Below, one piece after another: positions 1 through 10,427 of a DNA stretch of 64,000 bases; positions within the stretch are counted from its first letter, which is position 1; the number at the start of each line of letters is the position of its first letter. This DNA is from Lactuca virosa (lineage: Eukaryota; Streptophyta; Magnoliopsida; Asterales; Asteraceae), in assembly GCA_928212115.1 (NCBI GenBank), contig CAKMRJ010005412.1, positions 256,111,598 to 256,175,597 of the forward strand, read 5' to 3'. The notes under the pieces are model-generated. The model ran no database searches. It was given only the letters and a program-made list of their open reading frames with translations, and was not told where the DNA came from. The position numbers and the translations under genes are program-made.

Positions 1-590
1 AATGTTTTCGGCGAACTTTTTATGTTTCATAATTTCGCCACAAAAGTTTTAAGAAGTTGACACTTTTGGTACCTTGTATTTTATGTTTGCCGCCTTGAGT
101 TTTATGGTATTATGAACTTGACACTTTTGGTCCATTTTGAAAAGAAAAAAATAACGCCTTCGGCGAAGACAGGATCACCTACTACTTACAATGATAGAAG
201 TTATAATCTTAAGCAAATAAACTTTTTAAAATTAATTAATCATAACAACAATTATAAATATCATTAAACCATATATTATATTTAATTTTATTCATGAGTA
301 ACCCGCAAGTAGAGACAATTGAGATTATAGAATTTTAAAAGATGTTTACATTATCATATACTTCAAAATAAACAATATTTATACCAACTTATTATAAGAT
401 TTATTATATAGGAGGTAATAACGTCATTGATATATTTAAAAAACATATATTTGTAAAGGTTTTAAATATATTATTTTATTTTGCGCAACATGCGGGTATT
501 CGCCTAGTATATATATAATAGTACCCCTATTAACTTTTTTACACACCACTCTCATCTTTCTAATCTTTTTATGCAAATTTCCAAGAAAAC
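1..590. other. AT-rich intergenic DNA, no gene seen
   Basis: I see no supported coding sequence. Open frames here are short and of low-complexity composition. A weak TATA-like stretch lies near position 510, just upstream of the transposase relic that follows. Confidence 0.5.
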
Positions 591-591
591 A

Positions 592-1380
592 TTTTATAGA
601 TCCGTTTGACTCATCCTCTGATGATGATGATATGTTCATCACTATGATGTACTTGTATTATACTAACAAACCACTAACAGAAATCGCAAGGAAGCACGCG
701 AACGTCTATATCGCCATTACTTTGTGAATAATTGTGTATACATGTCAAATGATTTCAAACGAAGGTTTCGTTTAAGTAGGAATGTGTTTACACGGATGGC
801 CAATGTCTTGGAAAGCACATTTCGTTTCTTTCATATTTATAAATATAAAATCTATTTTTATACAAATTCATATTTATACCTATTAAATATATCTTTAGGT
901 GTCGTTTTTTCAATTGAGATTTGATGTTAGAGGTAGGCAGTTCACAGGGTTGCAAAAATGTGATGCAACAATTTGGTTGATGACTTAAGGGGAGCCACCT
1001 GATTTCGTTGATTATCTGAAAATGTCTGAAAGAACTGCAAAAAAAATTATATTGATTGTCAATAGGTTGTTAAAACATTCAGTAACGCTTATTTGTAGAA
1101 ACCTTCGTTGAATGATATCCAACAACTATATGCGACACATGAAGAGAAATGTTTTCCCGGTATGTGTGGAAGCATTGATTATACACATTGAGATTAGAGA
1201 AATTGTCTAAAGGTGTAGAGAGGGGAATTTGCAAGTAGTCATCATGGAACACCTCCGTTGGTATTAGAGATTGTTGTTTCTTAAGAATTTTGGATTTGAC
1301 ATGCTTTCATCGAGGTTACAGGTTCCAAAAATGACATCAACGTTCTTGAGATGCATGTATCTATCATAATGCATAAGGCT
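592..1380 (+). pseudogene. PIF/Harbinger transposase relic
   Basis: Conceptual translation across several frames gives the landmarks of a plant PIF/Harbinger DDE nuclease in order. First comes an acidic serine-rich start (DPFDSSSDDDD, near 600). Then RNRKEARERLYRHYF and FKRRFRLSRNVFTRM (about 680-800), RGRQFTGLQKCDAT (about 930-965), FPGMCGSIDYTHW (about 1155-1190, first catalytic Asp) and GSKNDINVLEMH (about 1320-1355, second catalytic Asp). Frameshifts and stops break the frame at least five times, and the WKNC tryptophan position is a stop. The part holding the final catalytic Glu is not adjacent. The family encodes a transposase that cuts terminal inverted repeats and usually works with a Myb-like partner. 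No Myb-like gene is seen here. Clearly inactive. Confidence 0.8.
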
Positions 1381-1589
1381 TTGCGGTATGGTCGGGAGGT
1401 GGCTACACGTAGCGCCTACATGGCAAGACCACCTACGCGTGAACACCGCCCCAGGTGTGCGTAGGTGCCTTGTGGCGTGGGTGTGGCTACGGACGAAGAC
1501 GGGGCATGTGATTTGTTAATTTTTTTTACCGTTCCTTTTTCCTTTTCCTTTGACCGTTACTAATTAAAAAAAAAATCAAACAAAAACTT

Positions 1590-1880
1590 AACACACACAT
1601 ATAAATACATACACAATAAACAAACACATTTCCATTCACATCACAAACACATTTCCATTCAAACACACTTTCAAACATAGATATGAATAATTTTGCGAAT
1701 TCGATTTCTTCTTCTTCATCTGATGATGATGGTAGCTCTGATGAAGATGACTTGGTGTTGCACACGTTGTTGTCCGCGACACGTAATAGGGTGCAACAAA
1801 GTGGCGAAAGTTCAAATGATTATGTTTTTTTAAGTAATGTAGATTTTAAATTTCTGTTTTTTAAATTAATGTAAAATGTT
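1590..1880 (+). pseudogene. Second Harbinger-like 5' end (promoter and N-terminus)
   Basis: A TATA-like motif at 1600-1607 precedes an ATG at 1683 by about 80 bases. The frame begins MNNFANSISSSSSDDDGSS, an acidic serine-rich start like that of the relic just upstream. It then runs into AT-rich DNA with no further transposase motifs. I read it as the 5' fragment of a second, mostly deleted Harbinger-type copy. A random serine-rich frame is the alternative. Confidence 0.35.
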
Positions 1881-2271
1881 TTTAATTAATATTTATGTTT
1901 TTATTTTTGTTTAATAATTATTTTTTAAATTATTCTAATGTAAAAAAAATAAAAAAAGAAAAAGAAAAAAAATGATGTGGAGTGGTGAACATTTCCAAGA
2001 TTTAGAGCATCCACAGCGGTAGATTATATGTCTTTCAATTAGCCTTCCAAGTGACGTGGAGTTGTCACATATTGTCTGACATTGCAAATATAGAAAGGCT
2101 TGCAACTCATTATTTATGAATATTTTAATATTGACTACACAACTTGATATTTACATACTTAAATATTAATATTAAATGAAACAAAGTTACTATATAATTA
2201 GCACATTGTATCTAAATATAAATTACATTCAACGTTTTAACAATTTTAAATGCTTAATATTTAGATACGGT

Positions 2272-2311
2272 AATATATGTATATATATATATATATTATA
2301 TAATATATATA

Positions 2312-2355
<44 letters not shown>

Positions 2356-2357
2356 TA
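2272..2357. repeat. (AT)n microsatellite, left arm
   Basis: Nearly pure alternating AT with a few phase shifts. It abuts the 3' terminus of Helitron A. The second AT tract at 2667-2744 abuts the other end, so the two are probably one tract split by the insertion. Confidence 0.9.
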
Positions 2358-2665
2358 CCAGGTGTGAGACCCGTGTATTACACGGGTTGATTTAAAAAAA
2401 GATTAAATATTAAATGAAAATGTAAATGGAAAATATTTTTTAATGTACAACTTTAAAATAAGAAAGGAAAACGTATTTATTGCAATTTAATATGATATTT
2501 AATACTTTACATATATAAGTATATGAATTTAATTTTAAAAATTGAAACAAACCAAAAATTGACAAGTGGATAATATTTATTTCAAAAATACCACAAAATG
2601 ACAAGTGCCAAAACTCATGAGAGATTGACATGTGGCAAAAAAAAACCATCATTTATTAAGGAGGA
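2358..2665 (-). mobile_element. Helitron A, non-autonomous, 308 bp
   Basis: Read on the minus strand the element begins TCCTCCTTAATAAATGA and ends with a GC-rich hairpin (ACCCGTGTATTACACGGGT) about ten bases before a terminal CTGG. It is flanked by A on the 5' side and T on the 3' side, with no target duplication. These are Helitron hallmarks: 5' TC, 3' hairpin plus CTRR, insertion between A and T. It has no Rep/helicase coding capacity. Confidence 0.82.
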
Positions 2666-2666
2666 T

Positions 2667-2669
2667 TAT

Positions 2670-2701
<32 letters not shown>

Positions 2702-2744
2702 ATATATATATATATTATATTATATATATATATATATATATATA
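2667..2744. repeat. (AT)n microsatellite, right arm
   Basis: Alternating AT directly after Helitron A, the presumed continuation of the tract at 2272-2357. Confidence 0.9.
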
Positions 2745-3544
2745 AAGTAATTGTTGATGTGGTAGTGGGGACCACTTTTGAAAGATGAGTGTTATTGCGC
2801 TGATATGAGTAGTCATTGCAAAGCTTATGTGGCACAATTGAAAGATTAGTGACATTGCACTGATGTGGATGACCTTAGTGGGTTGGTAGTGAAGCTGACA
2901 TGGCGATGAGGTGTCATCACTTTTTCGGTAGGTTGGGTGTGACCATACCTCTTAGCCTAACATGGTAATGGAATAGAAATGAAATAATATTGCACAATAT
3001 ATGCCAAAGGAATCGTGACACATGCAGTTTGTATCAGGTTTATCTTCCTGAATATTTGCATAATCATTGCCATTCATGATGCACAAAAACACGATTGACT
3101 TCGACAAAACTTGGCAAATCATATCTACAATGCTAACAATGATGATGAATAGTGTAATACTTTTTTTTTAATTGTAGCACTTTTTGGTCTTGTAATGTCT
3201 TTTTTCAATTTAAATGTTATGTTTCTATTTAAATGATATGTTTTTTAATATTATATAATTTGTTTTTATAATTATTGAAAAAAATGAAAAACTCGAAAAA
3301 AAAAAGATGACATGGTAATTATTTTGGTGTGGTGACCATTTCCTTGCTAAAATGGTGTGATGTGGAGAATGATGTGGCACAAATTTGGTGGGGAGAACCC
3401 ATACCTTATGTTCAAGAAACTCTAAACCCTAAAATTAAGTCAAAATCATCTAAAGATATTATCATCCCTAAATTTTTATTTATTGTCATGCATGTAAACA
3501 TGTACACCAGAAATTTCCTGCATCACTACTTAATTAAATAGATA
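2745..3544 (+). other. Degenerate MITE-like DNA with possible transposase C-terminal scrap
   Basis: The stretch repeats phrases such as tgatgtggtagtggggacc and ctgacatggcgatgaggtg, typical of degenerate DNA-transposon ends. Near 3060-3130 a broken frame reads like the Harbinger C-terminus (LRQNLANHIYNA). If real, it is the missing 3' part of the relic upstream. I could not define terminal inverted repeats. Confidence 0.3.
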
Positions 3545-3952
3545 CTAGGTGTAAGACTCATGTATTACATGAGTTCATTTAAAAAAAATTAAATATGAAA
3601 ATTCTAAACATTTGAAAAAGTTTGAATTTATAAGAAAAATTAGAAAAATATTAAATTATTAAAATTAAAGTGTTTTTTTCTCTTTTAAATTTAAATAAAT
3701 AAAGGAACTAATGAAGTTTTAATTTAGAAATGTTAAAATTAGAAGGAAAGTCAATAATTGAAATTGATATGCATTTATTATTACATTTATTGTAATTATT
3801 ACATTTAAATATTATGTGAAATTTAATAAAATGGAAAAACCATAAAATGTTATGTGGAAAAAATTTAATTGAAAATAACCACAAAATGACATGTGGCCAA
3901 ATCAATGAGAGTGTGACATGTGACAAAAAGATTTTTCATTTATTAGAGTAGA
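3545..3952 (-). mobile_element. Helitron B, non-autonomous, 408 bp
   Basis: On the minus strand it starts TCTACTCTAATAAATGA and ends in a hairpin (CTCATGTAATACATGAG) followed by ACACCTAG. The hairpin stem differs in sequence from Helitron A but still pairs. The 5' subterminal TTTTTGTCACATGTCACAC matches Helitrons A and C in type. No coding capacity. Confidence 0.8.
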
Positions 3953-4525
3953 CTAGGTGTGAGACCCGTGTGCTACACGAGTTGATTAAAAAAATAATTA
4001 TATATAAAAATATGAATATTAAGTATATTTTTTAAAGAAAACGTTAAATATAATTGTGTAAAAATTAAATATTTTTTAAAATGAAATTTCAAAATATATA
4101 CAAACAAAATGATGAATAAATAAATAATTCAATTTATAATAATAAAAGAAACTACATAAAAGTAATTATATTTTGGCCACATAACCATTTTTTTTAGTTT
4201 ATCAATGAAAAACAATAAAATTTGATTATTTTTTATATGTAGACCATTTGCTAAAATGACAATGAAATTTGAAAGAAAAATATCAATTTTGAATTATATA
4301 TTGAAGGAAACATATCAAAATTTAATTTAAAAGTATAAGGAAACAAATTAATGACACATTAATTACTTTCTATAACTAAAAATTAGAATAGTAATTAAAA
4401 AAATCAAAAATTACCACAAATGCCAGTGGAAATTAATTTTTAAGAATTAATCACAAAATTACATGTGTCAAAACTCATGAGAGATTGACATGTGGCAAAA
4501 AAAAACCTTCATTTATTAAGGATGA
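3953..4525 (-). mobile_element. Helitron C, non-autonomous, 573 bp
   Basis: On the minus strand it starts TCATCCTTAATAAATGAAGG and ends with the hairpin and ACACCTAG. Its terminal CTAG directly touches the 5' TC of Helitron B. This is what results if C inserted between a host A and the first T of B. It is AT-rich with no coding capacity. It lies 144 bp downstream of the F-box stop codon, in the same orientation as the gene. Confidence 0.8.
4512..4517 (-). promoter_or_regulatory. Candidate polyadenylation signal AATAAA inside the Helitron C 5' end
   Basis: AATAAA on the minus strand, about 150 bases past the F-box stop codon. All three Helitron 5' ends contain this hexamer. Use as a real polyadenylation signal is inference. 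Confidence 0.3.
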
Positions 4526-4669
4526 TAAGAAATAGAGCATTGCAATGCATACCGCTACATGTAACTTATGTACAATAATACCAATCATTTTCTTCAACAG
4601 AATTCACTCTCAATCATGAAAAGCCAACAGAAACTGTACAAAACAGGGGCAAATTAGTCATTACGCAAA

Positions 4670-5770
4670 TTAACGACATGGAAGAATCGTACCACCAAAA
4701 GGATGCGCAGAGAACCACAAGGGCATTGTGGAATTGTTCTTCACAGAGTACATTTCCTTCCAAATTTTTGTCTTTCTTTGATACACCAAAACCTGCTTAT
4801 GACTAGCAAGAAAGACATAATCGCCCCCTTGACTTATCGGGAAAATCCCAGGCACCATTCCACGAATACAACGCAAACTCACCCGATCAATCAAATCCCA
4901 ATGTCTGTTTTCGTAATCTTGCAACACCCAAATGTTCATCCAAACACTAGAAATCTGAATCACTGACAATTTCCCATCTAATTCCAACAAGTAAACCCTA
5001 TTCCCACTTCCATTCCCACATCCCATTTCATCTGGCAACAATATCCTTCTCCATACATCAAAATTCAAATCAAGAACAAGAATGTAAGCAAAAGTTTGAG
5101 TCATCCAATGAAGTGAACCCTTCACAAACACAACCTGATTGCGATTCATACGAGTGAAACCATGATCATCTTGATCAGATACGTATTTTCTCCACTTATT
5201 TGACTCAGAATCATAAACAGAACATATTAGTTTACCCTCGGGTCTATGACCAAACATGCGATGATATCCAGCCAAAACGACACTATATCTATTGTTCAAC
5301 AAATCACAAGGAACGCCCACAAGGGTTGCTTCACCATCAGGGTAAAACCGAGTTATGGGTCTTTCTCGAACCCTGGGTAGCAATTTGAACTCTCTAGTCA
5401 TAGGATTACAAACATAATAAACACCCTTATCGGGAACACTAGAACAACATAATAATCCGTTGCAAGAAGCCCTAATTTTGACTCTGTCTTTGATAAAATC
5501 CAATGAGAATTCAGACACACCTCTCTTGTTATCAACGAGAATCAGACTTGATGTTGATTCTATAGACGATTCTGTAACTTCCACAAGAACCATGACGTTT
5601 TTCACAGATGATTCATTATAAATTTGTGTGAATGATTTGTGTGAGGCTAATTTGTACCAGAGTTTGCATACGCATTTGGTTCGAAACAGGGATTTGATGG
5701 GTAATCTTGCTAGTATTTCGAGGATAATCTCGTCCGCGAAATACCCAAAATTTGTTTGGACTGGATCCAT
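4670..5770 (-). CDS. F-box protein, At5g49610-like
   Basis: A 366-residue single-exon ORF. The F-box domain is at about residues 10-55 (DEIILEILARLPIKSLFRTK, then VCKLWYKLASHKSF), which recruits the protein to SKP1 in an SCF ubiquitin ligase. The rest resembles the F-box-associated (kelch-like beta-propeller) region, with NGLLCC near 105, ITRFYPDGEATLVG near 150, VVLAGYHRMFG near 180, NRVYLLELDGKLSVIQ near 270 and PGIFPISQGGDYVFLASHKQ near 320. From memory these match Arabidopsis At5g49610 along nearly the whole length, including the end LWFSAHPF...PC, so it looks full length and is probably an orthologue. The substrate is unknown. No other host gene is recognisable nearby, and DNA transposons lie on both sides. 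The frame has no stop or frameshift, unlike every pol relic in the window. Confidence 0.93.
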   Translation of the reverse strand: MDPVQTNFGYFADEIILEILARLPIKSLFRTKCVCKLWYKLASHKSFTQIYNESSVKNVMVLVEVTESSIESTSSLILVDNKRGVSEFSLDFIKDRVKIRASCNGLLCCSSVPDKGVYYVCNPMTREFKLLPRVRERPITRFYPDGEATLVGVPCDLLNNRYSVVLAGYHRMFGHRPEGKLICSVYDSESNKWRKYVSDQDDHGFTRMNRNQVVFVKGSLHWMTQTFAYILVLDLNFDVWRRILLPDEMGCGNGSGNRVYLLELDGKLSVIQISSVWMNIWVLQDYENRHWDLIDRVSLRCIRGMVPGIFPISQGGDYVFLASHKQVLVYQRKTKIWKEMYSVKNNSTMPLWFSAHPFGGTILPCR

Positions 5771-5835
5771 CTTATATCATATGAATTTTATACAGTCGAA
5801 GAACAAAAGCGACCATAATCAAGAAAGTTGCTTAC
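5771..5835 (-). other. Possible short 5'-UTR intron of the F-box gene
   Basis: On the minus strand a strong donor, ATCG|GTAAGC, lies 65 bases before the start codon. ATATAAG directly precedes the ATG and could be the acceptor. At 65 nt this is at the short limit for plant introns, so it is only a candidate. The leader exon would lie at 5836 to about 5940. Confidence 0.35.
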
Positions 5836-5950
5836 CGATTTGGATCTCGTTAAAATCCCTGAAGCATCGAGTATGGCTAGGAGGGCGATTCGCAAGAAAT
5901 AATCGAATGAATTCGTGTAAACGGAAGGAGAAAGTGTAGGGAGACAAGCA

Positions 5951-6572
5951 CGATGGTGTTTGTGAATCGGTTGCTAAAATGCGACACACCCCTTTCCAAT
6001 TTCAACGACTGGAAAAGGGACTGGGTCGGGTAATCTTTTCGTTTGATAGCAAAAGCTTTGTAATAATTATTATATTATATCATTTTGGAAATCTTAGCAA
6101 TGGTTTTATATTTTAGATATATTGACCATAAAGTTATTATTTTATTTTTCTGAACGGAAATAACAAAATAAATCGCTAATTAAGATATATTTAAAGTCTA
6201 ACACATATCGACGGAAGACAAATTGCCAACACGCTGCGACGCTAGCCCGACAAAACTAATTTTTTTTTTCTGGATGACAAAACTAATTCTTTTTAAAACA
6301 ACATATATGGATCTATGAGATATAACATTAGAATGTTTATATATTTGAGATTTTAGTCGGTAATCTTAGTTTTTAACCGATAATCGTTAGGAAAGTCTAT
6401 CTTTTATGCTCCTTAACAATAAAGTTACGAGTTATGTCAATTTTTTGCAAAAAGAATCACAAAATTTTATCCTACTACAATCTTTCTATATTCCATGTTA
6501 TTATATAATTTATGTTTGGCCCACTAGTTTTGTCTTACCATAAGTTTAAAACTTTGATCAAAAAATGATGTA
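5951..6572. other. Intergenic region, F-box promoter side
   Basis: AT-rich with no coding sequence or repeat that I recognise. It must hold the F-box promoter on the minus strand, but I cannot pick out a convincing TATA box. Confidence 0.5.
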
Positions 6573-6581
6573 AAAAACAAT

Positions 6582-7786
6582 GAGAAAATGACACTCACAT
6601 TTGTTCATTCAGTCTCTTATGTTATTCCCGTGCCTTTTAAGGGAACAAAGTTGGCTTGTCGGGCTGAATAGGTCCTTCTATAAAAACTGAAGGGGTCAGC
6701 CGATGACTTCCTCATCTAAAATGCTGACCATTTGACCAGTCCATGCTCTTATTCGTCCATTTAACCAGTTCATCTCCTTCCTTCTTTTTCTTAGTTTCTT
6801 CTTCTTCACGTACTTCATTTCCTTATTTCTTCTTCTTCTTCTTCTTCTTCTTTTGTTGCATCCAACACAAGAAAATATGATCATGTGCGATTGTGGAAGC
6901 ATGGCAATCATAAGGACTTCCACCACTAAGAAGAATCCTGGTAGGTAATATTATGCTTACCCGAATATGGTACTCCATTCTCAAGAAACATTTGAGTTTT
7001 TTCAATTCTAACCTAATTTTGCTAATTGAAGGTAGTGAAATCTGTAGGGACCTAGGAGTGGGTTTCTTTTATGCGTTGATGAGGTTGAAAATCATAAGCA
7101 TGATGTCGAAGTCCAAAATCAAACCTTGAGGAAAGTGGTAATCTAAAATCAGAGCCTGAAGATTAGCTTGACTGAGGTGTAAGCCAAAATCGAAAGCTGA
7201 AGATTTGCTTACTACTCAGTTGGGTTTTGTTTTTGACATAATTGTTTACAAGCTGTGATTTGATGTATCTTGGAACTAAACTTGTTATGGATCAATGATA
7301 AGGGTTTTTTTGGTTTTTGGCAAAATCAAAACCTTTCATCTTCATCCTTCCTCCTTCGTCATTAACACGTTGCTTCACACTTCCATTTTCACCGAGGTTC
7401 ATATCCATCACTATTAAAGTTGTCATTTTATAGTAATATAACAAAAAAGAAGCTTAGTTTGTAGAAAGAGAAAGAAGCTGAAGTTGATACAAGGAACGAT
7501 CATAGATATTGGATTGTAGAAGTCGATACAGTCTTCGATTGTAGAAGGTGATACACTTCGATGACGTTTTTCTGGTTTACATGCCCATGACTTTGACTTT
7601 TACCATATGATTTTGACTTTGAAATGGAAAAATGGCATAACTGGAACAAGAAACTAGCTACTGAAGATAGAGGGTTCAAAAAGACAGATCACTAATAACT
7701 TTGTTCCCTTAAAAGGCATGAAAATAACTTAAGGGATTGAATGGGAAAATGTGCAAAACATCGTAGGGCTACTGTGTCATTTTCCT
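6582..7786. mobile_element. Non-autonomous Mutator-like element (MULE), 1205 bp
   Basis: The ends read GAGAAAATGACAC and, inverted, AGGAAAATGACAC. Similarity continues inward for roughly 65-85 bp to GCCTTTTAAGGGAACAAAGTT in both arms. An identical 9-bp direct repeat, aaaaacaat, flanks the element at 6573-6581 and 7787-7795, the duplication length of Mutator elements. The inside has a (TTC)n run and no transposase, so it depends on an autonomous MULE elsewhere. Confidence 0.88.
6827..6853. repeat. (TTC)n microsatellite inside the MULE
   Basis: About nine TTC units. It gives rise to spurious poly-Arg and poly-Lys frames on the minus strand. Confidence 0.9.
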
Positions 7787-7795
7787 AAAAACAAT

Positions 7796-9700
7796 TATGC
7801 TCACACAAGGGGATATTCTTTGTCACTCATAGAGAATATATAAGAGTACAATAATATTATGGCAATATATGTTAGAAAAGAGAATATATTTGATAATAGT
7901 GAGGCAAAATCATATGTTACACTGAAAGAATATAATAATATTATATTAAATACCCTTGTGGGATGCAATTTATGTATATGTTAGCATGTTTATTTATTGT
8001 GTTTGCATTGTATTTTAGCTTCTAGGCCATATATTTGAAGTTAATTTTGGGACAACTTTATGTTTTTTGGTGGAACATCCTAATCTACGCAATTTTTGTT
8101 GATTTTATGTTTTATGGTGGAACATCCTAATCCAAACAATTTTGGTTGATTTCCAGGTTCATACGAAGGTGTGAATGGATTCAAGAAATCAGAAGACAAA
8201 ATGGGCGTGTGTGGATTTACCCTTGGATTCCACAAAGTTCGTGTAACCACGTACGTGGACTTGAAGATTTGAAGCCACATTAGGCATGTGGAGTTGTACT
8301 ATAAAGAAATGGGACATGTGTTTAGAAGAATTTCTCATGAAGACATAACACTTTATCTTATTTTCTCAAGAGGGTAGCGTGCTATTATAGCCACACGGGT
8401 CGTGTAGATTTACCATGATTTCACTTGGGTCGTGTAAGGCCTAGTAATCGTTTTTGCAAATTTTTAAACCTAATTTTTGGGTCACATGGGCATTATTTAC
8501 CATGATTTCACATGGGTCACATGAGCATTATTTGATATCACTCGAATTTTAAAGAGTCTGGGCAATTTTTCAAAAGGTTTTGGCTACGTTATCATTCAGA
8601 AACATATTTATTTTAATGTTGTAAGTTTAATTTGCGTATAAACCTAGTTTTTATTTTTATTCTGTTTTAGTCACATGTGGCTAAAATCTTATATTTTGGT
8701 TCTTTAAAAGACTCAACCTTTTTATGTAATTAATCATTCGATTTGATGTTGGATTTTATGTCCTATCTAGCAATCGTAGTTTCATTTTAAATAAATGTTT
8801 GAACTTTAGCTCAGTTCATGTTGGCCGCTTGGATCAGAGTTGGTTCAAAATCCTTATTTAATGCGTAAAATTCGTAAATGTTATATGTATTAATACTAAG
8901 TAACAAACATTAAATTGGTTTTATGATGAGATTTAGTGCCGATGTAAACTAATGATTGCGTGTTTTCACACTCTTGAGCTTATAAGGAGAAATGGACATT
9001 ATTTAGGAACATTAATACTTAATCTGATTTATCAATTTAACTCTAAGTGTTTGTTTAGACTATATTAGAAAGATTATGTTTATTTCATAAAACTTGTTTT
9101 TTATTAGACAATTTGTTAAATGAAAATAAACTACAGCGTGTTAACATCTTTTAGTACCAACTTATAATAATACAATTTGACATCATTTCATGATTAATTT
9201 CTATAACTAGGTGAGTAAAACACATACCCGGATCACTTTTATTCATGAATTTGTTTTAGAACCTAATCATTGTTATGCTATTTTTTTCTTAGTTTTTAGT
9301 TTACAAACACCTCTAATTTTTTTCATTTAGTTATTACTTCGAACAAGGGTGCCTTACACAAATAGGCATATATTATTAACTTTTGTCCCCAAGGATTGGC
9401 CATACTTACCTTGTCTTACCCTTTTGTGCAACAAGCAGTGATTATTTGCTACCTGAATCAATAACTAAATAGAATACTATTGTAAAATAATCCCTAGAGA
9501 AATATTTTCTAGAACCCAAAGCTTCCAGCATACAAAGAGATATCTTTGGAATCAAACAAGGGAAAAGGAAGTGTTAAACATATATTAGGAACACTTCAAG
9601 AAGTTCTGTTTTAGTGCCCATGGGAGGGGAATTTTTTAGCATCAACTATTAAAATGTTTCTACAAAGGGTTAACATCCATGAAAAGGCGCCTAATCAACA
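7796..9700. other. Old non-coding DNA, probable decayed Gypsy leader
   Basis: No intact frame. Short imperfect direct repeats occur, for example tggtggaacatcctaatc near 8070 and 8115 and ccatgatttcac near 8413 and 8490. The stretch leads into the gag relic downstream, so it may be that element's leader, but I cannot prove this. Confidence 0.35.
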
Positions 9701-9729
9701 CTTCCATTGGGGGTTCATTGAGTGATATG

Positions 9730-10285
9730 GATCAAACACAAAGGTTACAACCACATATATTGAAGCTCAACTTTATGAGTTGACAAAGAATGTAATGCAA
9801 CTCATAAAGAAAAAGGGTATAAAGCATATGGTTTGGGCCTTTCGAATCTATTTGCAAATAGGGAACCCAAAACATATGTGCCTTATGTTGTAAGAAGACA
9901 TTGTGAATGAACGAGCAATAGGAGGGTACTCAGGCATTACCAAAGGCAATATGATCAACCCCAAAACAACCATGGTTTACGACATAATCACAAAATTGCC
10001 TACCAACAAAGACCTACATAAGCTTACCAACCAATGCCTCCATACTAGATGATGTCCCATCAACAACATTCTAACTTCCAGTCATAACAGTAGCCTGTGC
10101 AACAACATGAGAGTAGTTCAAGTATGTATTTAGAAGACATTGCCAACAAATTGGTCATAAGTACTCAAGATTTCCAACACGAGACCAACGCAAATATCAA
10201 AAATCTATAATAGGAAATATATTAGCTTGCCATCTCTATGAGTAAGATGGAGTCACAAAGAAAACTACCTAGCTCACACAAAAAA
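9730..10285 (+). pseudogene. Decayed Ty3/Gypsy gag, Athila/Tat-like
   Basis: Broken frames give ELTKNVMQLI and GNPKHMCLM (degenerate Zn-knuckle region, about 9780-9890). A Gln/Asn-rich stretch follows (HYQRQYDQPQNNHGLRHNHK, about 9935-9995). Near 10130-10270 come SSMYLEDIANKLVISTQ and LAISMSKMESQRKLPSS, resembling the QLA...LPS segment of Athila/Tat Gag. Several stops and frameshifts. No pol domains follow before the next LTR. Confidence 0.5.
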
Positions 10286-10427
10286 AATTAAATCATAATG
10301 CTTGTGTCATTACTGTTGGATTAAGGTGTCTAAAATCATAACTAAATTGGTATATACTTGAATTGAAAGTAAGTCCTTTTTGGGTTGTCCTTATAACTAG
10401 TAACTGTGTAGAATGACATTTAGAGTG

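Noticed and set aside
4703..5388. Plus-strand frames opposite the F-box gene
   Set aside because: Antisense shadows of a clearly homologous CDS on the minus strand.
6696..7005. Arg- and Lys-rich frames on the minus strand
   Set aside because: They translate the (TTC)n microsatellite inside the MULE.
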